A DNA stretch of 64,000 nucleotides, from the NCBI GenBank assembly GCA_964017045.1, contig OZ024808.1, positions 27,121,995 to 27,185,994 on the forward strand, read 5' to 3'. Within the stretch, counting starts at the first letter, position 1. Each line of letters begins with the position of its first letter. Shown in pieces: positions 11,550-35,944 of the stretch. Below the pieces are notes generated by a model. The model worked only from the letters and a program-made list of their open reading frames with translations. It made no database searches and was not told the origin of the DNA. A program made the translations under genes and the position numbers. The DNA is from Omphiscola glabra. Its lineage: Eukaryota > Mollusca > Gastropoda > Lymnaeidae.

Positions 11550-11830
11550 TGTTAACACTGTTAGTCACAGACATCACACCGTTAGTCACAGACGTCACAC
11601 AGTTAGTCACAGACTTCACACCGTTAGTCACAGACGTCACACTGTTAGTCACAGACGTTACACCAATAGTCACAGACGTCACACCGTTAGTCACAGACGT
11701 CACAACGTTAGTCACAGACTCACACCGTTAGTCACAGACATCACACCGTTAGTCACATACGTCACACCGTTAGTCACAGACGTCACACCGTTAGTCACAG
11801 ATGTCACACCGTTAGTCACAGACGTAACAG
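11550..11830. repeat. 21-bp minisatellite, about 13 units
   Basis: Unit GTTAGTCACAGACGTCACACC. 21 bp is a multiple of three, so it stays open in all frames; the VTDVTPL-type reading is an artefact. The paralogous array at 45,030-45,880 is longer and interspersed with a second motif. Confidence 0.93.
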
Positions 11831-12189
11831 GTTGTAGAACTCTGTCATCTATACCTCACCGCTTCGAGTCTGCGGTAAAAGAGATGCAGACGTAGTCGCT
11901 ACAGGAAATGGTTGGAAATTCTCTTAATTTTTCAAAACCCTGTCCAGAATTCCCTCAAGGCATTGCTGCACCGTGTGAATGAAACTTTGTTTTTAGGCAT
12001 CAACATTTTGCCATCATCTTCCACACACTTTCTCTACTGACAGTGGTGATCACTTTGTCAGATGTACATTGGTGGTGGCTAGGTAAACATCTGGTTCCAG
12101 GCAATATTCTCGTAGATGTGTGGACACAAAATCTTATCAGGAGCACAACTTTGTTATTGTAAAAACTGAATCTATATATATAAAAATGA

Positions 12190-14350
12190 ATGTATGTATG
12201 TATGTATGTTTGTCTCGTATGCGCTCCCACACCATTCATGCGATTGCAACAAAACTTTGGTGAGTTGTTGGCCACCTACCTGGGCATTTAACTGCAACAT
12301 TAAAAAACTTTTCAATTATTTCGTTTTCGGCCGTTGGCCCTTCATTCGTTTTTTTTCTTATACGAGCTTTGTAAAAAATATTTCCGTCTGCGCTCCTACG
12401 CCATTCGTCTGAATGCGCTAAATCTTGGGTAAAATGTTACAAGGACGCCCACAAAGGTTTGGAAATAATTATAAACGTTTTAAAATATTCCGTTTTGAGC
12501 CAGGGGCCCCGTGTTCATTTTTTCTTATATGAGCTATATAAATATAGTTTAAAACCGTATGCGCTCCTACACCATTCATGCGATTGCGACAAAACATTGG
12601 AGAGTTGTATTCTACAAGCTCGCGCATTTTACTGGGTCATTATAACACTTTTAAAATATTTTATTTTGGCCGTTGGCCCCAAAATCGTTTTTTTTTCTAA
12701 TATGAGCTTTGTAAACAATAGATTTCGTCTGCGCTCCTACACCATTTATTCGAATACGCTAAAACTTTGACGAGATGTTGCGAGCATGCCCACAAAGGTT
12801 TCTAAATTATTACAACCGTTTTAAAATATTCCGTTTTGAGCCAGGGGCCCCATGTTCGTTTTTTCTTATATGAGCTATAAAAATATAGTTTCAAACCGAA
12901 TGCGCTCCTACACCATTCATGCGATTGCGACAAAACATTGGAGAGTTGTATTCCAAAAGCTCGCGCATTTTACTGAGTCATTATAACACTTTTAAAATAT
13001 TTTGTTTTGGCCGTTGGCCCCAAAATCGTTTTTTTTCTTATATGAGCTTTGTAAACTATAGGTTTCGTCTGCGCTCCTACACCATTTATTCGAATACGCT
13101 AAAACTTTGACGAGATGTTGCGATCATGCCCACAAAGGTTTATAAATTATTACAACCATTTTAAAATATTCCGTTTTGAGCCAGGGGCCCCATGTTCGTT
13201 TTTTCTTATAGGAGCTATATAAATATAATTTCAAACCGTATGCGCTCCTACACCATTCATGTGATTGCAACAAAACTTTTTTGAAAGGTTGTCCATAAAG
13301 TCGCGCATGTTAATGGGTAATTACAATACTTTTAAAATATTCCGTTTTTAGCTGTTGGCCCCAAATTCTTTTTTTTTCTTATATGAGCTTTGTACAAAAT
13401 AATTTCGGTATGCGCTCCTATACCATTCTTCTGAATGCGATAAAACTTTAGTTAGATGTTTTTCCCACGCCCGCAAAGCTTTTCCAATTATTACAACCTA
13501 TAAAATATTCTGTTTTGAGCCAGGGGCCCCATGTTCTATTTTTCCAATAATAGCTATAAAAATATAATTTCAAACCGTATGCGCTCCTACGCCATTCATG
13601 CGATTGCAATAAAACTTTGTTGAAATGTTGTCCATGAGGTCGCCCATGTTAATGAGTAATTACAATACTTTTAAAATATTCCGTTTTCAGCCGTTGTTCC
13701 CAAATTCTTTTTTTTTCTTATATGAGCTTTGTACAAAATAATTTCTGTATGCGCTCCTATATCATTTATCTGAATGCGATAAAACTTTAGTAAAATGTTT
13801 ACCCAAGTCCGCAAAGCTTTTCAAATTATTACAACCGTTTAAAATATTCTTTTTTGAGCCAGGGGCCCTATGTTCTATTTTTCCTATATGAGCTATACAA
13901 ATACAATTTCAAACAGAGCTAATGTGTGGATGGATAGATTTTTAATAAAATACAAATAGCGACATTAAATTGTGTGTGTCACATAGTAATTAGGTTTCTG
14001 AAGTAGTTACAACACTTTTAAAATAATCCGTTTTTGGCCGTTGGCCCCAAAATCGTTATTTTTCTTATATGAGCTTTGTAAAAAATAATATCCGTATGCA
14101 CTCCTATACCATTTATCTGAATGCGATACAACTTCAGTAATATGTTTCTATTTTTTTAATTTTGTGATATAATAAGTAGGTTTCTGAAGTAATACAACAA
14201 TTCTACAATATTCCGTTTGTGGCCGGGGGCCTTAATTCGTTTTCCACCATTTATTATCTATATAATTATCGTATGCATTCCTATACCATTCATCCGATTG
14301 CGATAAAAACTTTGGTGAATTGATATGCGCGCTCCCGAAAATGTTTCTAA
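12190..14350. repeat. ~340-bp tandem array inside Helitron H1
   Basis: The phrase TGCGCTCCTACACCATTC recurs at 12,560, 12,901, 13,241 and 13,580 (spacing 339-341 bp). Each unit is two diverged halves of about 170 bp, one with GAGCCAGGGGCCCCATG and one with GGCCGTTGGCCCCAAA. The later units decay. Confidence 0.85.
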
Positions 14351-14351
14351 A

Positions 14352-14648
14352 TTAGAACAACATTTTACAATATTTCGCATGGGCCGATGTCCTTAAATTC
14401 GTTTTGTTTTCTTTAACAAACTTTATAAAAATAATTTCAAACGGAGCTATCAACTCAACCGCCCTTGAACAAATGCCAACAGACATCAATTTGTAGCAAG
14501 AGCAGAGAAAACACGTTTTTGCATGTTTAGTGTAGAGAGTATTTTTGTTGTTTTTATTAATAAGCTTGAATTTTGTGACGTATTTTAGAATCGGATATAG
14601 CTTTGTAAATCTGTTGTGATTTTGAATAGCAATGATGTAGTAATACAT
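14352..14648 (-). CDS. Conserved 98-codon frame inside Helitron H1 (doubtful)
   Basis: A 98-residue frame starting MYYYIIAIQNHNRF, basic, with a CFLCSC motif in the middle. The same frame, same length and start, is intact in the other full-length Helitron (59,930-60,226), with under ten residue differences visible. It runs antisense to the Helitron. I recognise no domain. It could be a chance frame in two similar copies; persistence without stops is only weak support. Confidence 0.25.
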   Translation of the reverse strand: MYYYIIAIQNHNRFTKLYPILKYVTKFKLINKNNKNTLYTKHAKTCFLCSCYKLMSVGICSRAVELIAPFEIIFIKFVKENKTNLRTSAHAKYCKMLF

Positions 14649-16585
14649 ATATTATATATAAGAATGATCTATGCTGACCGTAACTCACAAAGAACCGATA
14701 CGATTTAAATACGTTCCCATTTTTTAAAACAATCATAATTTTCTTCTATTATTTTAAGGAACTCGAATTAATGGTAATGCGAAAAATATATTGTATATTC
14801 GCTTTAATTTTAATAAAATTTTAAGTATTAATAATATAAATTACAAATAAATCTGGAGTAACAACTAACAACTATTTTAAACATTTTATATGTGGTTGAA
14901 AGTTATGAAAATTAATAAAACAAATTATAATCAAAGAATTACACTGTAATCACATTTATCGGGGAAACCAAAACATCTGTTGATTGTAGTGCATTTTTTA
15001 AGTACGTTCCAAATATTGCGTACTAAAAGTAAAATTAATTTGTTCTAAATAATAACGCAAATGACGTCAGAACTCAAATTGTCTATTTATTCAATGCAAA
15101 AATTTATCTGATTTAATAACCGCGCCTAATAAAATTGATAATGTATTTCCCCGTTCCTAAAAGTAAAATTAATAAATATAATAGATTGCTTTTTAAATTG
15201 CTACAATTTAAAAAATGAAATACAATTTTTTATTTTTATTTTTAACGTTTAATAAATTTTTACTTTTATTCTTTCCAAAAATATACATTTATGAAATTTA
15301 TAAATTAGTAAAATAAATATAAAAAAAAACCCTAACCTTTAAATATACTTTTAATAGGAAAATGCCGTTTAATGCAATCAGTGCAGCGAAACTACATATC
15401 CAAATAGCATCCACTAATGCACTTATCACTCATTTAAATAAGAATAAAGCATTTGAAATGCAAAAAAATTGTTTTTGCGTAAGTAAGTGGATTACAATCC
15501 CCTGGATGATTTTATTAATTTCTTTAAAACTCTGTTTGGGGGAGGGGAAAGTTGACAAAATGAATTTGACAAATAATTTGCCTTCTTAGGTACATATATA
15601 TGGGGGTTAGGAAATAGAGTGTGTACAATTTTATATCTTTGAATCCAATGATATTACTGTTGTGAAAAATAGATGATATATTCTCATTTTACGAATTAAG
15701 AAAATAAATGACGTTAACACAACGTAAGTACATTTACAAAAGTATATCCATGAATATCAAAACCCATTCATTTTACAAAGAATTACCAGTTTTGGACCGG
15801 GGCCATATAGTAGTTTTTCTTTCTAATATGAGCTATTTAAATATAATGTCCGTATGAATTCCTATACTATTCATCTGAATGCGATAAACTTTCAGTGAGT
15901 TGTTGTGTGCAGGCCCGCATTAGGTTTCTAAAGAAGTGCAAATATTTTACAATATTCCGCTTTGGGCCGGGGGCCTTAAATTCTTTTTTTTTTCTTATAT
16001 GAGCTATGTAAATATAACGTCAAGCAGAGCTATTGCATAAGTGGGTGGAATTACTGTGACATTTCATTTTGTATATGTGACTTAATAAATAGGTTTCTGA
16101 TTTAGTACAAATATTTCACAATATTACTTTTGGGGCCGGGGGCCCTAAATTGGTTTATATGTAATAAATGAGCCATATAAATATAATTTCAAACATAGCT
16201 TTTTGCAGGGGGGGATCAATCGCTATATGTTTTGGGACTAAATTTGGAAAATCCATGCTTCCCACACGGACAGCTGCGTGTGGTCTGCTGACACTTCTTA
16301 AAACCTTCTATTTAATTCGAATACGCACCAGACGGTTAAAAAAAGGTGTTTATTAGAAGAACTTACAAAAAAATTATTAAAACACAGACACTTTATTTCG
16401 ATGAGTGGCATTGCAACGCATGCCGGGTACTCGCTAGTTATACATAATATTATTCATCCATTGATATGATTAGCTGATTTAATCAAAACATTTCATTATC
16501 CAACTATAAATAAGGTTGACTGATTTAATTAACACATTTCATTAATCCTCAATAAATATGGTTGACTGATTTAATCAACACATTG

Positions 16586-17610
16586 CTGATATCAAGTCAT
16601 GAATGACACTCAGCAAGTTGATACTTAATGATGACAAAACGGAAGCACTTCTTATTCACGATCACAAATCATCCTCTACCTCAGCTCTCCCAACCTCATT
16701 TCAAGTAGGTAACTCAGACATACAGTTTACATCCTCCACTAGTAATCTTGGTCATTTTCTGTCTGACAAAATGTCTCTCGATAATCATATATCCCACATT
16801 TGTCGCTTTACATACACGGCTATCCGTCAGATCAGCTCAATCCGCCACTACCTCACAGTTAGTGCAACAAAAACCCTGGTCTATGCTTTTGTTCTCTCTC
16901 ATCTTGACTATTGTAAATCTCCTCTGTCAGGTTCACCAAAATACTTCTTAGAAAAACTATAAAAGGTTCAAAACTCAGCTGCTAGGCTAGTTTTAAAGTC
17001 AAAAAAAGGTGATCACGTCACACCACGACTTCATTCACTTCATTGGCTCCCTGTATAAGCACGGATTGAATATAAACTCTCTGTACTCTGCCACAACTTT
17101 TTCTCGCATTCCTGCCCTTCGTATCTAACCGAACTTCTCTCTGTCTATTCACTCCTTCGACAGCTTCGCTTCTCCGCAGACGGGCGTATTCTTTCTGTTC
17201 CCAAGACTCACACAAAAACAAAAGGTGAAAGATCTTTCTCTTTCTGTGCCCCCAAACAAGGGAATTCTCTTCCACTACACATCCGCAATATATCAACCAT
17301 CACAGCCTTCAAAACTGCACTCAAAACACATCTCTTTAAACTCTACTACCCCGACTGATTCCCACATCTGACCGATAAACCATGCTGCTGGCCGCCGTCC
17401 ATGGCTTGTGATGTAAAAGTTCTGGTGTGGATGAAGTGAATATGCATTAGTTTTTCTTTTGTCTTTATACAGCTGTTCTTTATTACATAAATGTATTTTA
17501 TTTTAGTGCCACGATTATGTTGCTTTGATAATATCTTTATGTACAGCGCAGGGAGCCCAGCCCTAGTCAGGGGTACCGCGCTATATAAGACAACTAATAA
17601 TAATAATTAT
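16586..17610 (+). pseudogene. 5'-truncated CR1/L2-like non-LTR retrotransposon
   Basis: Encodes the end of a reverse transcriptase: MTLSKLILNDDKTEALLIH, then FVLSHLDYC, LHSLHWLPV and finally FKTALKTHLFKLYY, all standard landmarks of CR1/L2/Rex-type C-termini. Stops occur after FLEKL (near 16,962) and after LHWLPV. The 3' end has GCGCTATATAAGACAACTAA and an AATAAT-type tail, typical of this group. In unit B the sequence runs through without it (near 46,252), so it inserted after the duplication or was lost there. Confidence 0.85.
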
Positions 17611-17759
17611 AATTATCCATCTATAAATATGGTTGACTGATTTAAACACCACATTTCATTCCAATTCTGAGGATTTCAAATCTTTTCAAAGACATCAAAT
17701 AATTTTCTCCCCTGCCACATTTATTTCCCTTAATTTGAGAATCTCTTGATTATTAAGTG

Positions 17760-17767
17760 TATATAAG
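17760..17767 (+). promoter_or_regulatory. TATA box of signal-exon gene Y-A
   Basis: TATATAAG, 83 bp upstream of the ATG at 17,850. The box, its flanks and the putative start region (TCATACAAACAGGAGAGG) are almost unchanged in unit B (46,417-46,424). The spacing suits a start site near 17,790 with a short leader. Confidence 0.7.
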
Positions 17768-17849
17768 ACCTAGTATTTTCATGATGTCATACAAACAGGA
17801 GAGGAGTGCCAAAGCAGGAGCAGTAAATCATCATCTACATCAGAAGACA

Positions 17850-17895
17850 ATGTTGAAAGTCGTGATTCTCCTGATATGCTGTGTCATGTCATGCG
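17850..17895 (+). CDS. Signal-peptide exon Y-A of a secreted protein gene
   Basis: A 46-bp coding exon, MLKVVILLICCVMSC plus one base, followed by a consensus donor G|GTGAGT. It would encode most of a signal peptide and ends in phase 1. It has the same coding length and exit phase as exon 1 of gene X-A (23,567), suggesting common ancestry or use as an alternative first exon: splicing to X exon 2 at 25,293 would be in frame. No own exon 2 was found; the intron is invaded by a Gypsy remnant at about 18,030. The TATA box and leader lie just upstream. The copy in unit B is at 46,507. Function unknown. Confidence 0.65.
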
Positions 17896-18029
17896 GTGAG
17901 TCTGTTTATTCATATATAACGTTGTGATGCTTCACATTTCGTCTTGATATGTTCAAATATATGACTTTAAAAGTTAAGACAATAGCAACACCATCAATTG
18001 TCTTTCTTTATTTTCAAGGTTAGTTATTA

Positions 18030-18620
18030 AAAAAAAATGCAATGCTCCGTTGACTTACGGAATTCAATGATATATTCATACTGACTCAAGGTAAGAGCCC
18101 ACCTGGCTAAATGATTTGCCGCCAGTGCAGGTGTTCCTTTTCCTGTACAAATATGCTTATCAATGCTTGATGGTCAGTAACCATAACAAACATTCTATCA
18201 TACAGATAATGATGGAACTTTGATAGTGCAAAAATAATTGACATTGCTTCCATCTGAGTCTTTTTATAATTCCGTTGTGCCTTTGTGAGAGCTTTTGAAA
18301 TGTTAGCACCAGGGCGTTTACTGCCATCAGGCTATCTGTGGAAAAGAACAATTATTCCTATGCCAACGTTAGAGACGTCACAGAATATGCCTATGTCTGG
18401 TGTTGGATCATAGTGAGCTAGAAATGTATCAGAAGAAAGCAATTGCTAAAAGCTTCTTCTTGTTCGGTTTTCCAGTTCCATGATACTTTCTTTTTAGGTA
18501 AATAATACAATGACTCAAGTACCGTTGAAAGGTCTGCTAAGAACTTGTTGTAAAACTGCACTTCACTAAGTAATGACTGTAGACTGGAATGATCTGTGGG
18601 TGATGGCATGGATATAACTG
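18030..18620 (-). pseudogene. Ty3/Gypsy RNase H / RT-connection remnant, unit A
   Basis: On the - strand the pieces read in Gypsy order: KKKVSWNWKTEQEEAF (start of RNase H, near 18,480), FFSTDSLMAVNALVLTFQK, and ALTLSQYEYIIEFRKSTEH (end of RNase H, near 18,060). Frames are broken. It is the counterpart of 50,570-51,300 in unit B and continues into the minisatellite-swollen RT region up to 21,650. Confidence 0.8.
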
Positions 18621-18779
18621 CATTTACGTTTGCTCGTTTTGATACGCCATTGCTTGATAATTTATGCCCTAAATATTCAATTGTTTGCTTGGCAAAAAAT
18701 CATTTTTCCATCTTGGACTTAAATCCATTTTCATTATATCTGTTGAGAAGGTTGTTTACATGTACTTCCTCCTACTTTC

Positions 18780-21060
18780 CGCTCACTAGAATGCCATCCA
18801 TGTACACCGCTCACTTGAATTTCATCCATATGCACTGCTCACTTGAATGCCATCCATGTACACTGGTCACTAGAATGCTATCCATGTACACTGCTCACCA
18901 GAATACGATCCATGTACACTGCTCACTACAATGCCATCCATGTACATGTCTCACTAGAATGCCATCCATGTACATTGTCACTAGAATGCAATCCATGTAC
19001 ACTGCTCAATAGAATGCCATCCATGTACACTGGTCACTAGAATACCATCCATGTACACTGCTCACTAGAAAGTCATCCATGTACACTGCTCACTTGAATG
19101 TCAACCATGTACACTAGTCATTAGGATGCTATCCATGTACACTGGTCACTAGAATGCCATCCATGTACACTGGTCACTCGAATATCACATTAGGAAATGG
19201 CGTCAGCGGGCCGTCGAGCTTACGCTCCTTATGCCCTCCCCGGCGCCCACCCGCACCTGCAGGCCGCCTCGGCGGCAGGCCGTGCGGAAGGGCGCTAGAG
19301 ACCTCCCCGGGCGTGGAGCGTCCCCGCCCGCAACCGCTCGATCGGGTTCGCCGACGGAGACCCCCCCCCGCCCGGAGACATCTGGTCGACCAAAGACGCT
19401 GTGTTTCAAGCGTCCGTAGTCCACTCTCCCAGGGGCCGGGACGGTAAATTAACGTCCTAATATCTCCCCCCACCCGTCCCGGGGAAGCATCGGACGCCCT
19501 CTAAGAGGGATTCTACAGTGGGTTTCCACCTCGCGACTAGTTCGCGAAATAGCTGGGACGAAACGGTTGCCTAGGAGCAGCTTTCTCAGGGCTGCATATT
19601 TAGAATCACCGGCTATAGGCTTCCACCACAGCCTATAGCCTCATATCACTTAACGGCAACTTGTAATCATGATCCCTACCCTGTGTTTGCCTTTTCTTCC
19701 CCCTGTGAAGCATCACAGGTGGCAGCCCTGTAGGAGCTGTTTATTCCAGCAACTACCATGCATGGCCGTGTCTGCCACGCGGGACACGCAATGGTTGTAA
19801 TGTGCCCCGGGTTGACGCCGAGGGGGTCGGTGGCCAGCGCTTCCAAATCGGCAAGTCACTACAGACTTGTCAACCGGAATCCCGGGGGGACACTGGTCAC
19901 TAGATTGCCATCTATGTACACTGCTCAATAATATGCCATCCATGTACACTTCTCACTAGAATGCCATCCATGTACAACGCTCACTTGAATGTAATCCATG
20001 TACACTGCTCACTAGAATACCATCCATGTACACTTCTCAGTAGAACGTCATCCATGTACACTGCTCAATAGAATACCCTCCATGTATACTTCTCAATTGA
20101 ATGTCATCCATGTACATTGCTTACTAGAATGTCATCCATGTACACTGCTCAGTAGAATACCATTAATGTACACTTCTCACTAGAATGTCATCCAAGTACA
20201 TTGCTTACTTAAATGCCAACAATGTACACTTCTCCCTAGAATGCCATTCATGTACACTGCTCTCTAGAATGCCCTCCATGCTCACTGCTCACTAGAATGC
20301 CATCCATGTACACTGCTCACTACAATTCCATCCTTGTACTCTTCTCACTAGAATGCCATCCATGTACACTGCTCACTTGAACGCCATCCATGTACACTGG
20401 TCACTAGAATGCCATCCATGTACACTGGTCATAAGAGTGCCATCCATGTACACTGCTCAATAGAATGACATCCATGTACACGTCTCACTAGAATGTCATC
20501 CATGTACATGTCTCACTTGAATGTCATCCATGTACACTGCTCACTAGAATACCATCCATGTACACTTCTCACTAGAATGTCATCCATTTGCACTGTTCAC
20601 TAGAATACCATCCATGTACACTTCTCACTAGAATGTCATCCATGTACATTGCTCAATAGAATACCATCAATGTACACGTCTCACTAGAATGTAATCCATG
20701 TACATTGCTTACTAGAATGGCATCCATATACACCGCCTACTAGAATGTCATCCATTTGCACTGCTCATATGAATACCATCCATTTACACTTCTCACTAGA
20801 ATGTCATCCATGTACATTGCTTACTAGAATGTCATCCATGTATACTGCTCACTAGAATACCATCAATGTACACGTCTCACTAGAATGAAACCCATGTACA
20901 TTGCTTACTAGAATGTCATCCATATACACCGCTCACTAGAATGCCAACCATGTACACTTCTCACTAGAATGTCATCCATGTACATTGTATACTAGAATGC
21001 CATCCATGTACACTGCTCACTAGAATGTCATCCATGTACACAGCTCACTAGAATGTCGTC
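18780..21060. repeat. 28-bp minisatellite grown from the Gypsy RT active-site box
   Basis: About 50-60 units of CATCCATGTACACTGCTCAC plus TAGAATGC, interrupted by a GC-rich insertion at about 19,195-19,895. On the - strand one unit encodes VYMDGILVS, the reverse-transcriptase YMDD-box region of the surrounding Gypsy remnant. Unit B has only two units at the same place (51,400-51,445). Confidence 0.92.
19195..19895 (+). repeat. GC-rich interspersed repeat G1
   Basis: An abruptly GC-rich block inside the AT-rich minisatellite. It shares GGGACGAAACGGTTGCCTAG and GGTCGACC...GACGCTG with the inverted copy at 37,400-38,010, and the first motif with a fragment at 42,975-43,160. No protein or known RNA recognised; open frames here are random effects of GC content. 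Confidence 0.75.
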
Positions 21061-21310
21061 CTTGTACACTGTTACTTTTGGCAAATCTTGCGTAAGTTTG
21101 TCCATGTACACTGCTAGTCCAGGAAAAACTTGCGTAAGTTTGTCCTTGTACACTGTTACTCCAGGCAAATCTTGCGTAAGTTTGTTCATGTACACTGTTA
21201 CTCCAGGCTAATCTTGTGTAAGTTTGTCCATGTACACTGTTACTCCAGGCTAATCTTGCGTAAGTTTGTCCTTGTACACTGTTACTCCAGGCAAATCTTG
21301 CCTATGTTTG
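21060..21310. repeat. ~42-45-bp tandem repeat, also from Gypsy RT coding sequence
   Basis: About five units of TTACTCCAGGCAAATCTTGC followed by GTAAGTTTGTCCATGTACACTG. The - strand reads MDKLTQDLPGV, the RT segment next to the YMDD box, so a second repeat arose from the neighbouring codons. Confidence 0.9.
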
Positions 21311-21655
21311 TCCATGATTTCTTGGAAATACACTGGTGCTGATGTAATACGAAATGGTAAACGTGCTTGCAGCAGTGAATCTTTATGTGTGCTTAATGTC
21401 AATTTTTTTTTTTTTTTTTGAGTTTCTTTTGCCAGGTTCATCTGGTTATAAGCATCAGCTAGGTATATTTGTGAGAAATAATGTCTCATAAGATCCTCCG
21501 GTAATGGCATTGGGTACCTGGGTGTTTCTAACTGTGGATTGACTGTTTTCGCATAGGCACCACAGACCATTATTTGTGATTTTTTTCATGATATAGTCTT
21601 CTTTCTTACTGACATTACGGGAGTACTGCATTGACTGAACAGTACTGGTTTTCAT
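21311..21655 (-). pseudogene. Ty3/Gypsy reverse-transcriptase N-terminal half, unit A
   Basis: The - strand reads KTVNPQLETPRYPMPLPEDL, then LADAYNQMNLA, LTLSTHK and ITSAPVYFQEIMDK: the fingers/palm of a Ty3/Gypsy RT. A poly-T run at 21,403-21,419 (KKKKK on the - strand) and other lesions break it. Confidence 0.88.
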
Positions 21656-21739
21656 AAAAGTCAAATATCTAGCGTAATAGTCAGTGAGGTTTCTTGATTA
21701 TTATTGAAACTTGCGAATTTCGCCTCAACGAACGTTTTC

Positions 21740-23165
21740 AAGTGAGATACAAAAGGCAATTGAACAAAACTACATACGGGCATACCCATTCAAAATAGTA
21801 CTTCACCTTGCAACCCTACACAACACAAGCCAATATACATCTAGGAGATAATAGATAGCTGGGAAAAATGGTAGACAACATTACCCCAGCAGGTGTTTGC
21901 GAAATAGATGTCTTTTCAAATTGGTTTAGAATGACTCCAGTGTCTGGCTGTTTCTGAGAGCGACAGGAAGGGTATTTCCAATTGTTGGATCAGCAAAGTA
22001 AGTCTTAAGGCGAACACGCGGTATGGTGAGTTTGCCACTATGGGATGAGTCGAGTTGTCTAGTGGGTACATAAGGCGTAATAAGCGCTTTGAGATAGGAC
22101 TGCGCCAGGTCATGCAAGCAGCGGTAGCATTGAGTTGCAATTTTGTACTCTATGCGATTTCGGACCTGCAACCAATGCAGTTCTCTCAGAATTTGCGCTT
22201 GCTAAGAACAGTGCGAGCTGCATTATTCTATGCTTTTTAAATTGCATGCAGGAGCGTAAACGGAAGACCCACCATGAGAGCATGGCAGTAGTCTATGCGT
22301 GATAGCACGAATGCAGACATCAGCCTCTTTGATGCATTCAACGTTAAGAAAGGTCTCATATGACTAATTCTGCGCAGCTCTAGAAAAATCGCCTTGCAAA
22401 GCATGTCAATTTGATCTTCCATTTATTAATATATGATTTCTACGCCAGAGAAATACTTTAGATGTCCTTTTTTAAAATTGTTTTAATTGTTAAATTTTCT
22501 CTTTCTTGAAATATGTATTTATTTAGGTTATAAAAATGAATAAGTGCAATATCATCAAAAACATTTACATTTATTTGGATCGATAAAAGAATCTTATCTT
22601 ATCTATCTTATCTTATCTTAACTGTAATTGTCTTTTAAAAACAAATTACAATAAATAAACATGTAGAGCCATAAAGTGTCTAAATAAAATTTTGCATGTT
22701 TCCTTGGTGTAATATTTCACACTTTTGAAGCCATTATTCAAGACGTTTTTAAAACAACTCTAGAAAAAACGCCTTGCAAATCATGTTAATGTGATTTTCC
22801 ATAGTCAAAGATCTGTATAAGTAGACCCTCGGGTTTTGCACTGTTTGAGCAAACTCAATTTGCACACCTGAGAGAGTAAGGGATGGTGTGTAATTTACAG
22901 ATTTGAGATTTTGAGTGGTAGCAATGGGGATCAGCTCTGTCTTTTTCATCGTTTAATTTGAGCTTGTTTATGGTCATCCCGTGCTTAACTGACTCCACTG
23001 TCTTCTGCGTCATACTAAGAAGCTGAGGGAACTGAAAGGGGATCACGGACTACTAAAGTTGGGTATCATTCATGAACGTGTGATATAGCATGTCAAACTG
23101 CTTGATCACTGCACCCAAGGGCTGAACGTACATAGTGAAAAGCACCGGGCATAGAACATTTTTGC
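21740..23165 (-). pseudogene. CR1/L2-like RT relic, unit A
   Basis: On the - strand, from right to left: the palm region near 23,150-22,930 with NKLKLNDEK, then HINMICKAFFLEL near 22,760, an AT-rich interruption ending in TTATC repeats (22,430-22,740), then LCKAIFLELRRISHMRPFLT and FVLSRIDYC (22,400-22,260), and a 3' region to 21,740. Many lesions. It corresponds to 52,905-55,050 in unit B, where the FADDTQL catalytic box can still be read. Confidence 0.8.
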
Positions 23166-23486
23166 TTCTAATCAGATAGAGAGACAGTCATTGTGAAGTT
23201 GAATATAATAGTATCGGAAAGCCATCCCTTGCTTTGAAGAAAAATATCACTTTATTATCTGACATGTATGTGTAACTATACTCAACCATAAAGGCCTCCA
23301 TCCATAAAAGCTACATCGTATAGACGTTATATATATTTATTGGTTAATGTTTCAAACAACATACTGCAAGCGCGGTGATAAAACCTACAGCTGTTGGATG
23401 CAGATTTGTGGCCATTTTGAAATTTTACTGCGGTTTACAAATTGTTTATTGGACAAAATTTACCCACGCCTTGACAGGATGGTCAG

Positions 23487-23495
23487 CTAAAAAAG
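23487..23495 (+). promoter_or_regulatory. Possible TATA-like box of gene X-A
   Basis: CTAAAAAAG about 75-80 bp before the exon 1 ATG; unit B keeps CTAAAAAAG at the same distance before 55,454. Weaker than the TATATAAG of the Y exons. Confidence 0.35.
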
Positions 23496-23566
23496 GAAGG
23501 GAAAGAAATCTTACTCGACAAATGGTCGTGAACTATATCGTTTAAACAAGTGACAAGTTGCTGAAA

Positions 23567-35918
<12,352 letters not shown>

Positions 35919-35944
35919 TCAAAATTTAATATTTAATTTTGTTC

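Larger units (their letters stand above)
12171..16437 (+). mobile_element. Non-autonomous Helitron H1 (4.27 kb)
   Basis: Starts TCTATATATATAAAAATG and ends CCGGGTACTCGCTAG, with the short stem GGCAT/ATGCC just before the end. It lies between A and T with no target duplication: all hallmarks of Helitrons. The paralogous site in unit B (46,201/46,202) is empty and reads straight through, which fixes both ends. No Rep/helicase frame is visible, so it is non-autonomous. Inside are a ~340-bp tandem array, an AT-rich block (14,640-15,720) and a 3' part (15,780-16,437) shared with shorter copies at 28,740, 52,051 and 63,240. A second full-length copy is at 58,084-62,076. Confidence 0.9.
9944..18020 (+). 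repeat. Segmental duplication, first block, copy A
   Basis: Matches 43,709-46,675 with diverged but continuous similarity once the insertions at 12,171-16,437 and about 16,586-17,610 are removed. Landmarks are the RT fragment, the AAGCCAAGAAAACTAGG region, the 21-bp minisatellite, the TGCACCGTGTGAATGAA region and the TATA box plus signal exon. The stretch 10,086-11,540 has no gene that I can see. Confidence 0.85.

Noticed and set aside
11527..11895. SHRRHTV / VTDVTPL repeat proteins
   Set aside because: 21-bp minisatellite, open in several frames on both strands.
19154..19473. GC-rich frames of 60-99 codons on both strands
   Set aside because: Overlapping frames in a GC-rich repeat with no consistent codon signal; the other copies do not keep them.
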